Assembly: GCA_030146365.1 (NCBI GenBank)
Contig: JASLBU010000027.1
Span: forward strand, 1-31,248
Direction of reading: 5' to 3'
From: Candidatus Limnocylindria bacterium
GTDB taxonomy: Bacteria > Chloroflexota > Limnocylindria > QHBO01
DNA length: 31,248 nt
The notes beneath the pieces are model-generated. The model did not search any database and was not told where the DNA came from. It saw only the letters and a program-made list of their open reading frames with translations. The translations under genes and the position numbers were made by a program. The first letter of the stretch is position 1. Every line of letters begins with the position of its first letter. Below are positions 21,101 to 31,248 of the stretch, piece by piece.

Positions 21101-22438
21101 TCAGCGCTCCACGTGATAGAGCTCGAGGCGCCGGCCCCAGCTCGTGCGAGTGACGTACCGCAGGAGCGTGCGGGTCACCGTGACCGCGCTGAACATGCTC
21201 ACCAGGACGCCGATGATGAGGACGAGGGCGAAGCCGCGGACGACCGTGGTGCCCTGCCAGTAGAGCCAGCCCGCGACCAGCAGCGAGCTCACGTTCGAGT
21301 CGAGGATGCTCGACCACGCCCGGTTGAAACCGGCCTCGATCGCCGGTCCCAGCGTCTTGCCGGACCGAATCTCCTCCTTCATCCGCTCGAATATGAGGAT
21401 GTTGGCGTCCACGGCCATGCCGATGGAGAGGATGAAGGCGGCCACGCCGGCGAGGGTCAACGTGACGCCGATGACCCGGAAGATGGCGTAGACGACCAGC
21501 GTGTAGAACACCAGAGCGATGGCCGCCAGCACGCCCGGCAGGCGGTAGTACGCGATCATGAAGAACAGCACCAGCACGAGACCGACGGCACCTGCCACGA
21601 GCGCCTGCACCAGGAAGTCGGCGCCGAGCGTCGGGTCGACCGTCTCGAACCCCTGCTCCTCGAGCGTCAGCGGCAGCGCGCCGAAGCGAAGCGTGTTGTA
21701 CAGGCTGGTGCGCTCGACCTCGTTCGCCTGGGTCGGCGTGCCCACGGTGATGATCGTCTCGCCGCCGCAGATCGGCTGCTGGATCTCCGGGGCCGTGTAG
21801 ATCACCTCGTCGAGCGCGATGGGCCCGATCCGGCCGGTGTTCGCGGTCGTGAACTGGCACCAGATGTCGCTCGCCTGGTCGCTGAGGTTGAACGACACGC
21901 CGATCTGGTTGCCCGTCCCCACCGCCGGCGCGACGCTGCCCTGCCGGATCTCCCCGCCGTCGAACAGCTCCGCGACGGTCCCCGCCTCCAGAAGATCGCC
22001 GATGTCCTGGCCGTCCGCCAGCTGCTGCCCGCGCGGGTCGATGAACTGAAGCTGGCCGGTGGCACCGACGAGGCTGCGCACCTGCTCCTGGTCGCTCACG
22101 CCGGGGATCTCGACGACGACGCGCCGCGATCCGTCGCCCGCGACCTCGGAGCGCACCTGCGGCTCGCTCACGCCGATGCCGGCCACGCGGCGCTCGATGA
22201 TGTCGCGAGTGAGCTCGAGCTCCTCCTCGGTGATCTCTTCGCCTTCGCGCGGTTGGACCTCGAGGGTGACGCGAAGCCCGCCCTGCAGGTCCAGGCCGAG
22301 GACCGTCCGGAACTGGATCCCGGCGACTTCCTCGGGCAGCCAGGCGGGGCCGCCCTCGGCGGCTCGCGGCAGGTTGATGAAGATCGCCACCAGGGCGATC
22401 ACCCCGATGACCCACGGGGCGATGCGGCGCCAGGTCAT
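21101..22438 (-). CDS. secD: SecD, protein translocase subunit
   Basis: 445 aa from ATG 22438; upstream in-frame sequence is promoter DNA. Membrane helix at about 5-22, then GLDLQGGLRVTLEV (the SecD signature), VEIPGVSDQEQVRSLVGATG, the P1 head region, and the membrane half with AGAVGLVLVLFFMIAYYRLP, LTLAGVAAFILSIGMAVDAN, ILIFERMKEEIRSGK and GFALVLIIGVLVSMFSAV. It forms the SecDF export motor with the next gene. The ribosome binding site is poor (GAGGA 14 bases away). Confidence 0.96.
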   Translation of the reverse strand: MTWRRIAPWVIGVIALVAIFINLPRAAEGGPAWLPEEVAGIQFRTVLGLDLQGGLRVTLEVQPREGEEITEEELELTRDIIERRVAGIGVSEPQVRSEVAGDGSRRVVVEIPGVSDQEQVRSLVGATGQLQFIDPRGQQLADGQDIGDLLEAGTVAELFDGGEIRQGSVAPAVGTGNQIGVSFNLSDQASDIWCQFTTANTGRIGPIALDEVIYTAPEIQQPICGGETIITVGTPTQANEVERTSLYNTLRFGALPLTLEEQGFETVDPTLGADFLVQALVAGAVGLVLVLFFMIAYYRLPGVLAAIALVFYTLVVYAIFRVIGVTLTLAGVAAFILSIGMAVDANILIFERMKEEIRSGKTLGPAIEAGFNRAWSSILDSNVSSLLVAGWLYWQGTTVVRGFALVLIIGVLVSMFSAVTVTRTLLRYVTRTSWGRRLELYHVER

Positions 22439-22495
22439 GTTGCGGCGGTGCGTCCTCGAATCGTGTGGGCCGTCGTGTCGGCGCCGCGGCGCTCG

Positions 22496-22526
22496 GGACA
22501 CGAAACACGCCGCTTCACCAGCGGCG
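22496..22526 (-). terminator. Terminator-like hairpin between uvrC and secD
   Basis: On the minus strand CGCCGCT (22526-22520) and AGCGGCG (22514-22508) pair around GGTGA, followed by TGTTTCGTGTCC (22507-22496). It matches the hairpin and tail downstream of tRNA-Leu(GAG). It lies 55 bases past the uvrC stop but also just downstream of the TATACT at 22536-22541, so it would sit at the very 5' end of a secD message. Confidence 0.5.
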
Positions 22527-22535
22527 GGCGGCGCC

Positions 22536-22541
22536 AGTATA
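22536..22541 (-). promoter_or_regulatory. -10 element for secD-secF
   Basis: TATACT preceded by AGGC on the minus strand. The predicted start near 22530 gives a leader of about 92 bases containing the hairpin at 22508-22526. No clear -35. Confidence 0.5.
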
Positions 22542-22580
22542 GCCTCTCGCCCCATGGGAGCGGCCAGGCGGCCGTCCGGG

Positions 22581-24530
22581 TCAGGCGAGCATCCCCTCGC
22601 GGGCCAGGTGACCCTTCAGGCGCTCCGCGAGATCGCGGCTGATGCCCGGCGTGGCCGCGACCTCCTCGATCGATGCCTCCCGGATGCGCCGGACCGAGCC
22701 GAAGCGCTTCAGGAGCGCCTTCTTGCGGCCGGGCCCGATCCCCTCGATATCGTCGAGCTCCGATCGCAGGGCGCGCTTCCCCCGCACGTCGCGGTGGTAG
22801 GTGATGGCGAACCGGTGCGCCTCGTCGCGGATGCGCTGCACCAGGTACAGGGCCTGCGAGCGGCGCGGCAGCACGACCGGGGCCGCCTGCTGCGGGACGT
22901 GCAACTCCTCGAACCGCTTCGCGAGGCCGGTGATCGGCACGTCCGTGATGCCCAGCTCCTGCATGGCGCCAACGGCCGCAGAGAGCTGGCCCTTGCCCCC
23001 GTCGACGATCACGAGATCAGGGACCGCCCACCCCGGCTCGCGCGGCTCCTCCCCCACCTCGGCCATATCGGACTCGGGAGCCTCGTCGGCCCCCACGGCG
23101 GCGAGTGAGAGTGCCCCGGTTTCGGACCGCAGCTTCGCCACGCGGCTGAACCGCCGCCGCAGCACCTCGGCCATCATCCGGAAGTCGTCGGGGGTGTCAC
23201 CGGAGCGAATCCGGAAGCGCCGGTACTCCTTGGGCTCCGGCTTGCCATCGATGAAGACCACCATCGATCCGACCGCCGCCGTGCCCTGGATGTTGCTCAT
23301 GTCGTAGCACTCGATGCGCTCCGGGACGCGCGGCAGCGCGAGGGCGGCGGCGAGGCCGCCGAGGGCCTCGTCCCGCTTCGCGGCATCGGCCATCCACTCG
23401 GCCCGCTCGCGCTCCAGCGCCTCGACCGCGTTGCTCGTGGCGAGCGCGACCAGACGCCGCTTCTCGCCTCGTTCCGGGACCGTGATGGTGACGCGTACGC
23501 CACGCCGGTCCGCCAGGTACGTCGCCAGGTCGTCGGCGTCGGCCGGCATCAGCGGCGCGAGCAGAGCGCGCGGCAGCGCATCGGTGCTGGCGTAGTACTG
23601 CTGCAGGAAGCTGCCGAGCACCTCGGCGTCCGCCACGTCACGCGCCCCCTCCACGATGAAGTGCTCGCGGCCGATCAGCTTCCCGTTGCGGACCTGCATC
23701 ACTTGGACGCAGGCCTCGTCCTCGGCTCGCGCCAGCCCGATCACGTCATGCTCGGCGCGGCTGAACGCCGCCATCTTCTGCTGCTCCATCGTCCGCTCGA
23801 CGGCCCGCAGCTTGTCTCTCGCTGCGGCAGCCTGCTCGAAGCGCAGGGCATCGGCGTGGGCCTCCATCTCGTGGCGAAGGTCATCCGCGATCGGCTCCTG
23901 GCGGCCGTCCAGGAAATCGACGATCTGGCCGATCGTCTCGCGGTACGCCGGCTTCTCGACCGCCTGGATGCACGGGCCCTGGCAGCGGTTGATGTAGTAC
24001 AGGAGGCACGGCCGCTCCAGCACGCGCTTCCCCTCGGGGATGTCGAGGTTGCAGGTCCGGAACGGGAAGATCTTCCGCAGTAGCTTCAGCGTCTCGTCCA
24101 CGCTGGAAGCCGATGCGTACGGTCCGAAGTACCGGCTGCCGTCCCTCGCCAGCTTCCGCGTCCGCACGATGCGGGGGAAGTCCTCCCCGAGCGTGATCTT
24201 CACGAACGGGTAGCTCTTGTCGTCCCGCAGCCGGATGTTGAACCGGGGCCGGTGCTCCTTGATGAGGTTCGACTCGAGGAGATACGCCTCCGACACCGTG
24301 TCCGTGACGATGGTCTCGACGTTGGCCACCTCGGCGACCATCCTCGCGATCCGGACGTCCTCCGGGCCGCGTGCCGCGAAGTACGAGCGGACGCGCGCCC
24401 GCAGCGAATCCGCCTTGCCGACATAGAGGACGCGCCCGTCGGCGTTCCGCATCATGTAGACGCCCGGCTTCATCGGGAGTCCGCGCAGCACCGCCCGCAG
24501 CGAATCGGAGATCTGGCGCTGGGGGCTCAT
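22581..24530 (-). CDS. uvrC: UvrABC system protein C
   Basis: 649 aa, usual length. Dual-incision nuclease of nucleotide excision repair. GIY-YIG domain (about 20-100: GVYMMRNADGRVLYVGKAD); four Cys at 160, 175, 183 and 187 (RTC, RPC, NRCQGPC), spaced as the iron-sulfur ligands of UvrC; UVR motif (about 215-250); RNase H-like nuclease half with ECYDMSNIQGT and VIVDGGKGQLSAA; tandem helix-hairpin-helix C-terminus with LDDIEGIGPGRKKALLKRFG. An acidic linker between the RNase H motifs (ADEAPESDMAEVGEEPRE) is longer than usual. It overlaps the NUDIX gene by four bases; partner uvrA lies 3.4 kb away on the same strand. Confidence 0.97.
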   Translation of the reverse strand: MSPQRQISDSLRAVLRGLPMKPGVYMMRNADGRVLYVGKADSLRARVRSYFAARGPEDVRIARMVAEVANVETIVTDTVSEAYLLESNLIKEHRPRFNIRLRDDKSYPFVKITLGEDFPRIVRTRKLARDGSRYFGPYASASSVDETLKLLRKIFPFRTCNLDIPEGKRVLERPCLLYYINRCQGPCIQAVEKPAYRETIGQIVDFLDGRQEPIADDLRHEMEAHADALRFEQAAAARDKLRAVERTMEQQKMAAFSRAEHDVIGLARAEDEACVQVMQVRNGKLIGREHFIVEGARDVADAEVLGSFLQQYYASTDALPRALLAPLMPADADDLATYLADRRGVRVTITVPERGEKRRLVALATSNAVEALERERAEWMADAAKRDEALGGLAAALALPRVPERIECYDMSNIQGTAAVGSMVVFIDGKPEPKEYRRFRIRSGDTPDDFRMMAEVLRRRFSRVAKLRSETGALSLAAVGADEAPESDMAEVGEEPREPGWAVPDLVIVDGGKGQLSAAVGAMQELGITDVPITGLAKRFEELHVPQQAAPVVLPRRSQALYLVQRIRDEAHRFAITYHRDVRGKRALRSELDDIEGIGPGRKKALLKRFGSVRRIREASIEEVAATPGISRDLAERLKGHLAREGMLA

Positions 24531-25030
24531 TCCTCGATTCTAGGCGGCCTCAGACCCACGTACGCCACGCCCGTCTCCGGGATCAGCCGCAGCAGCCGGT
24601 CGAGCCGGCGGGAGGTCCGGGCGACCTCGTCCCGGTCGAGCCAGCCGACCTCCGCGATCTCGCCGAGCTGCGGTGACAGCTCCCCGCTGACGACGGTGCC
24701 GGTGAAAACGAACGAGGTGTCCCGTGACCGGTGCGCGTCGACGAGGACGAGCCTGCCGACCCTGACCTGCAGCCCTGTCTCCTCGAGCGTCTCGCGAGCG
24801 GCGGCCGCGTGCGGCGTCTCGCCCCGCTCGACGCGTCCGCCGGGGAGGCTCCAGCCCGGCCCGAGGTACCAGGTCCGCACCACCAGGATGCGACCGGCGT
24901 CGTCGGTGGCGAGCACGTGAGCGCCCTCGGTCCGCGAGTAGCGGCCGCCGAACAGTGCCGTGACTTCCAGGATCGCCCGGATGGCCAGGCGAGGAGCGTC
25001 CACCAGCCGCACGGGCCGGCTACGGCGCAT
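24527..25030 (-). CDS. NUDIX hydrolase
   Basis: 167 aa. The Nudix box is complete: GRVERGETPHAAAARETLEE then TGL, giving G-x5-E-x7-RE-x2-EE-x-G. Before it stands WSLPGG; after it come strands of the alpha/beta/alpha sandwich (VRVGRLVLVDAH, TSFVFTGTVV) and ELSPQLGEIAEVGWLDRDEV, typical of family members hydrolysing nucleoside diphosphate derivatives. Substrate unknown; a clean-up role for damaged nucleotides would fit the uvrC linkage but is a guess. Its ATG lies inside the end of the LCP gene (11-base overlap). Confidence 0.95.
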   Translation of the reverse strand: MRRSRPVRLVDAPRLAIRAILEVTALFGGRYSRTEGAHVLATDDAGRILVVRTWYLGPGWSLPGGRVERGETPHAAAARETLEETGLQVRVGRLVLVDAHRSRDTSFVFTGTVVSGELSPQLGEIAEVGWLDRDEVARTSRRLDRLLRLIPETGVAYVGLRPPRIEE

Positions 25031-26180
25031 CGGGCTCCGTCGTCGCGAGCTCGGCGCTCAGGTACGCGTGGATGCCACCGTAATCTCCCGGACCCGTCCA
25101 TCCTGTGGGAAGGAGGATGTACTGGCCGAGCGTGTTGCGGGTGGCGGTCAGGACGACGTCCTCGGCCAATTCCACGCGCCGGTCGCTGGACAGGTGTCCG
25201 GAAAGAAGGAACAGGTCGATGGCCGACAGATCGGTGCGGACTCGACCCTCGGCGGCGCTCATGAGCCCGAGGCCCGGACCGATGGATCCCATTCCACCGT
25301 CACCGAGCTTGGACCGCAGCGCCGCGATGATGCGGGCCTGGCGTGCAGAGCGAGCGAAGTCCGTCGACTCGCCCACGTCGCTCGTGTACCGGGCGCGAGC
25401 GTACATGAGAGCATCGTCGCCACTCAGGGTGATGGAGCCGCGCTCGAAGCACCCCATCTCCCAGCGGCCGGCCTCGTGGAGCTCCTCGATCGTCGTCCAG
25501 CAGAAGCGAGTGGGATTCTCGACCGTCACGCCACCGACCGCGTTCACCATCTCCTCGAAGCCGGCGAAGTCGATCGTCAGCCAGTGGTCCACGCGGAGCC
25601 CGGTTACCGTGGACACGACCCCGGCGAGCAGCTCGGCGCCCTCGTCGACCGAGCCGTTCGCCGCGTGCCCGGCCGAGAACACCTCGTTGATCTTGCCGTT
25701 CTGCGAGAACCCGTCGATGCCCTCGATCCACAGATCCCGCGGGATCGGGATCGTCGTCGTCAAGTCCGTCACCGGGTCGACGGAGAGGACCTGGATGGAG
25801 TCGGCGAGGTAGGCGCCATCGTGATCGCCGCCCCCGTAGCCGACCATCATGACGTTGACGCGCTCGTTGCCATTGAGCGGACCCAGCATCGCCGTCGAGA
25901 GGAAGGGCGTCTCGGTGACCGTCGCGTTGAAGGCAGCCGCCCGCATCCCGAGGAGCACCGCGCCCACCACGACGACGACCAGAAGGATCAGCAGGATGGC
26001 GCGCAGCGTTCGGCCGAGCCCACCGGGTCGCCGTTCTCGGGGAGCGCGCCGTGCCCGCGCGGGCGGCGCCCCCACTGCCTGCCGGCGCCGATCGGAGGAC
26101 CGTGTGCCCCCGGAGCGAATGCGCTCGCGGTCGTACGGAACGGTGTCGTCGCCGCGCGCGGTACGCGCCTGCGGCCTCAC
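25020..26180 (-). CDS. LytR-CpsA-Psr (LCP) family cell-envelope ligase
   Basis: 386 aa from GTG 26180. Residues 1-58 are a basic, Arg-rich cytoplasmic tail, 60-79 a membrane helix (RAILLILLVVVVVGAVLLG), and about 108-290 the extracellular LCP domain: VNVMMVGYGGGD, DSIQVLSVDP, TTTIPIPRDLW, INEVFSAGHA, HWLTIDFAGFEEMVNAVGGV and LSGDDALMYARARY followed by FARSARQARI. The Arg and Asp residues used for pyrophosphate and metal binding are in place. LCP enzymes attach teichoic-acid or polysaccharide precursors to the wall or to proteins. The -10 at 26234-26239 fits a start about 47 bases upstream; no ribosome binding site is obvious. Confidence 0.93.
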   Translation of the reverse strand: MRPQARTARGDDTVPYDRERIRSGGTRSSDRRRQAVGAPPARARRAPRERRPGGLGRTLRAILLILLVVVVVGAVLLGMRAAAFNATVTETPFLSTAMLGPLNGNERVNVMMVGYGGGDHDGAYLADSIQVLSVDPVTDLTTTIPIPRDLWIEGIDGFSQNGKINEVFSAGHAANGSVDEGAELLAGVVSTVTGLRVDHWLTIDFAGFEEMVNAVGGVTVENPTRFCWTTIEELHEAGRWEMGCFERGSITLSGDDALMYARARYTSDVGESTDFARSARQARIIAALRSKLGDGGMGSIGPGLGLMSAAEGRVRTDLSAIDLFLLSGHLSSDRRVELAEDVVLTATRNTLGQYILLPTGWTGPGDYGGIHAYLSAELATTEPDAP

Positions 26181-26233
26181 CTGGTGCTCATCGGTTCGGA
26201 AGGGTCCTCAAGGCTCGGGGGCGGGCGGACGAC

Positions 26234-26239
26234 AGGATA
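26234..26239 (-). promoter_or_regulatory. -10 element for the LCP-NUDIX-uvrC operon
   Basis: TATCCT preceded by CCGG on the minus strand, in the divergent gap between the LCP and helicase genes. Confidence 0.4.
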
Positions 26240-26248
26240 CCGGTGTCG

Positions 26249-26280
26249 CCCGGTAAGCGGCCGATGTCCCCCGGGTAAGC
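26249..26280. repeat. Two direct repeats upstream of the helicase gene
   Basis: CCCGGTAAGC (26249-26258) and CCGGGTAAGC (26271-26280) lie 22 bases apart, two helical turns, with the second ending 21 bases before the helicase ATG. They may be a regulator site. Confidence 0.35.
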
Positions 26281-26301
26281 AGGCGCCGACACGATCACTC
26301 G

Positions 26302-27950
26302 ATGCTCACCGAAGTGGCGGATCGCGAGGCAATCGAGGGAATCCTCGGTCGGCTGGACTCGGAGCAGCGCGTGGCCGCCACCCTTCCGGACGGTGCGGCG
26401 CAGATCATCGCTCCGGCGGGGAGTGGCAAGACGACGACCATGGTCGCTCGCCTGGCCGTGCTGCTGGGTCGCGGCGTGCCCGCCACCCGGATCTGCGTGG
26501 TCACGTTCAACCGGGACGCTGCCGCGGACCTGGCGGCCCGCATCGCCACGCGCCTCGGACCGCTCGTTCCCGACGCGAAGGCGATCGAGATCCGCACCAT
26601 CCACGCGCTCGCCCGCCAGGTACTCCTCGACGCCGGCGATCGCTCCGAGCTCGTCGCGGATCGGCTCCCGCTGTTGCGTGCTGCTCGCCGCCGGATCGTC
26701 GCCGCAAAACCGCATGCCGCCATCCCGGCGGCGACCGTGCTGGACGGCTGGCGATCGGTGTGGCGGATCGAGGGACGCTCGCCGCCGGCCGAGGCAGCGG
26801 CCGTCCTGCGGGTCTACGAGGAGCTGCTGCACGCCCGCGGGGCGCTGGACTTCGATGACCTCGTCGTGCGTGCCTGCCAGCTGGTCGAGCGCGACGCGCA
26901 GCTGAGGTTCCGCTGGCAGTCTCGCTTTCTCCACGTCTGCGTCGACGAGTTCCAGGACGTCGATGCCGCGCAGCTGCGGCTCGTGAGGCTGCTAGCGGCG
27001 CCACAGGACAACCTGTACGTCGTCGGCGACGACGACCAGACGATCTACGCGTGGCGTCTGGCCGACGTCCGACGCATCCTCGCGTTCACCACGATCTATC
27101 CGCGGGCGAGGCGAGTGATGCTCGCGACGAACTACCGGTGTCCCCGCGCGGTGGTGGAGCGCTCGGCCACGCTGGTCGCCGCGAACCGCGAGCGGTTCGC
27201 GAAGCCCATCCGCCCGGCTGCGGCGGCAGAGGCCTCGCCCGGAGCGGTGGCCGCCTGGAGCATGGCGGAGCCGGGATGGGCCGATCGGATGGCTGCGTTC
27301 GCAGGCGGCGAGGACCGGGCGGGCCGCTCGTGCTGCTTCCTCACGCGAACGCGCGCCGAGCTGACCCCGGTCATGCTTGCCCTCGTCCGGGCCGGGGTGC
27401 GCCACACCGCCGCCACTCCGCCGATCATCGAATCGCCGTCGGTGCTGGCGGTCCTGGAGGACGCCCGCCGATCGGCTGGTCCGTCCGACCACCCGTTTCA
27501 GGTGCTTCGCCGGCTGCGAGCGGCTCGAGGTTGGCTGCGCACGCAGGAGACCGGTGACCTGCTGGCGGACGAGGAGCATTCCGCCCTCGACGCGCTGCTC
27601 GGCTGGTCGGTCGACTTCAGAGGTACTCGCGCCTTCATGGATGCCTGCGACGCGGCGCGCGCCCGGCTGGCAGCGCTTCGAAATCCGGGCGTACCGGTGG
27701 AGCTCGCCACCGTGCACGGCTCCAAGGGCCGCGAATGGCAGACGGTCGTGATCGTCGGGTTCGAGGCGGACCGCATGCCCAACCGGCGCTCGCTACTGGA
27801 AGCGGACCAGCCCGTGCGCGCGATGGAAGAGGAGCGCCGCCTGGCGTACGTGGCGGTGACCCGTGCCACGAAGCGCCTGGTCCTCGCGTTCGACCCCGCG
27901 CGACCATCCCCCTTCCTCTCGGAGATGGGTCTTGCCGCGGCGCCCGGGAC

Positions 27951-27954
<4 letters not shown>
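26302..27954 (+). CDS. Compact UvrD/PcrA-type superfamily 1 DNA helicase
   Basis: 550 aa from ATG 26302. All SF1A motifs are present: Q motif LDSEQRVAA, Walker A APAGSGKTT (37-45), Ia VTFNRDAA, Ib-like RTIHALA, Walker B VDEFQDVD (214-221), III VVGDDDQTIYAWR (240-252), IV NYRCPRAVV, V TVHGSKGREW (470-479) and VI EERRLAYVAVTRATKR. It is shorter than UvrD or PcrA (about 720 aa); the segment between motif IV and V, which contains the regulatory 2B subdomain, is reduced, and the usual C-terminal extension is absent. Probably a repair or recombination 3'-5' helicase. Its stop overlaps the uvrA stop on the other strand. Confidence 0.93.
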
Positions 27955-30890
<2,936 letters not shown>

Positions 30891-30898
30891 CGACGGCC

Positions 30899-30904
30899 AT
30901 CGTA
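30899..30904 (-). promoter_or_regulatory. -10 element for uvrA
   Basis: TACGAT preceded by CTGC on the minus strand. Eight bases separate it from the uvrA ATG, which predicts a message with a leader of 2-3 bases. Confidence 0.5.
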
Positions 30905-30922
30905 GCAGGAACCGCGCGCATG

Positions 30923-30936
30923 CGAACGCCTGTTCG
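30923..30936. promoter_or_regulatory. LexA (SOS) box upstream of uvrA
   Basis: CGAACGCCTGTTCG: perfect 5-bp arms around a 4-base centre, matching 13 of 14 positions of the Gram-positive LexA consensus CGAACRNRYGTTYG. It is 33 bases before the uvrA ATG and overlaps the region where a -35 would sit, a typical repressor position. Confidence 0.7.
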
Positions 30937-31031
30937 GTTTCCGCCGGACCGGCCCACATTGGGCGGTTCGGAGCGGTATTGGCCGGAGCCGCCGAGTTGG
31001 ATTGCGCGGTGAGGGCGGTCATGCTTCGCGT

Positions 31032-31058
31032 AGTACTCGAGCAGTACGCAGGCAGTAC
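31032..31058. repeat. Three AGTAC direct repeats with 11-bp period
   Basis: AGTAC at 31032-31036, 31043-31047 and 31054-31058, exactly one helical turn apart, just upstream of the partial ORF at 31073 and in the far upstream region of uvrA. It looks like a multi-site operator but no known consensus was recognised. Confidence 0.4.
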
Positions 31059-31072
31059 CAGAGGGGTAATCG

Positions 31073-31248
31073 GTGATCTCAGTCGCGGTACAGGGCTATG
31101 GCATCGTCATATGGACGGGAGCCGACATGTGGCGCGTCTTCGCGCCGACCGCGCGCCGGTCCGCGACCCTTTCCGCGCGGGTGGAGCTCGCCCTCCGAGC
31201 GCCGGTCCCTGACGGCGCGACGGAGCACGACGTCATCGCTGCGCTCCT
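31073..31248 (+). CDS. Partial hypothetical ORF at the window end
   Basis: GTG 31073 follows GAGGGG (31061-31066) by six bases and the frame stays open to the window end (58 codons); an in-frame TAA at 31067-31069 sets the upstream limit. ATG 31127 is an alternative start. The product begins ISVAVQGYGIVIWTGADMW and continues with RVELALRAPVPDG; no family recognised. Too little is visible to judge further. Confidence 0.4.
   Translation, partial: MISVAVQGYGIVIWTGADMWRVFAPTARRSATLSARVELALRAPVPDGATEHDVIAAL

Noticed and set aside
19325..22642. 1105-codon open frame on the plus strand
   Set aside because: It lies antisense to recJ, secF and secD, all with clear family motifs. Its composition is dominated by Arg, Asp, Glu and Ala, as expected from the reverse of GC-rich genes.
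24960..26858. 632-codon plus-strand open frame
   Set aside because: Antisense to the LCP gene and out of frame with the helicase gene; no recognisable domain.

Overview
The window is about 31 kb of very GC-rich bacterial DNA with dense, often overlapping genes. It reads like a chromosome segment from an uncultured Chloroflexota bacterium, possibly of the Limnocylindria type. That call is an inference from the whiA/yvcK/rapZ block joined to gpmI, tpiA and secG, a type-2 pyrF, separate secD and secF, an Ala/Ser/Pro/Asp-rich low-complexity insert in SecF, and the lack of outer-membrane genes. An actinobacterium-like lineage is the main alternative; no 16S or marker tree was possible here.

Layout. 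(1) 1-2143: ribosomal protein S6 (rpsF, cut by the window start) diverges from a CpaE/MinD-like ATPase, followed by a small disordered ORF. (2) 2147-7340: an accessory stretch bounded by tRNA-Leu(UAA) and a tRNA cluster. It holds a DinB-fold protein, a PRC-barrel/DUF2382 stress-type protein, a small two-helix membrane protein, a cysteine-rich mini-protein next to an unknown protein, a short helical protein, a stand-alone response regulator overlapping a 58-aa zinc-ribbon-like protein, and a second Cys-containing small protein. It also has tRNA-like fragments that may be integration scars. (3) 7450-9539: seven tRNA genes (Cys, Gln, Gly, Phe, Val, Leu-GAG, Leu-CAG), interrupted by a LemA protein and a DUF1905 protein. 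(4) 9599-26180: a nearly continuous minus-strand run of housekeeping genes, read from high to low coordinate: LCP protein, NUDIX hydrolase, uvrC, secD, secF, recJ, pyrF, tatA, tatC, histone-deacetylase-like hydrolase, rapZ, yvcK, whiA, tpiA, gpmI, secG. Many neighbours overlap by 1-11 bases or are 1-6 bases apart. (5) 26302-31248: a compact UvrD-type helicase on the plus strand converges on uvrA, their stop codons sharing one CTAG palindrome. Beyond uvrA is the start of a partial plus-strand ORF.

Functional themes are DNA repair (uvrA, uvrC, recJ, UvrD-like helicase), protein export (SecD/F/G, TatA/C), central carbon metabolism (TpiA, GpmI and the YvcK/RapZ regulators), and a small-protein-rich accessory island.

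The most useful regulatory reading is a recurrent extended -10 signal (G, then C or G, then TAnnnT) in front of at least 15 genes on both strands without a clear -35, several of them so close to the start codon that the transcripts would be leaderless. There is also a near-consensus Gram-positive-type LexA (SOS) box in front of uvrA. A conserved GC hairpin with a TGyTTCGTGTyC tail occurs twice and may be the local terminator type. No CRISPR array, insertion sequence, prophage or biosynthetic cluster was seen.
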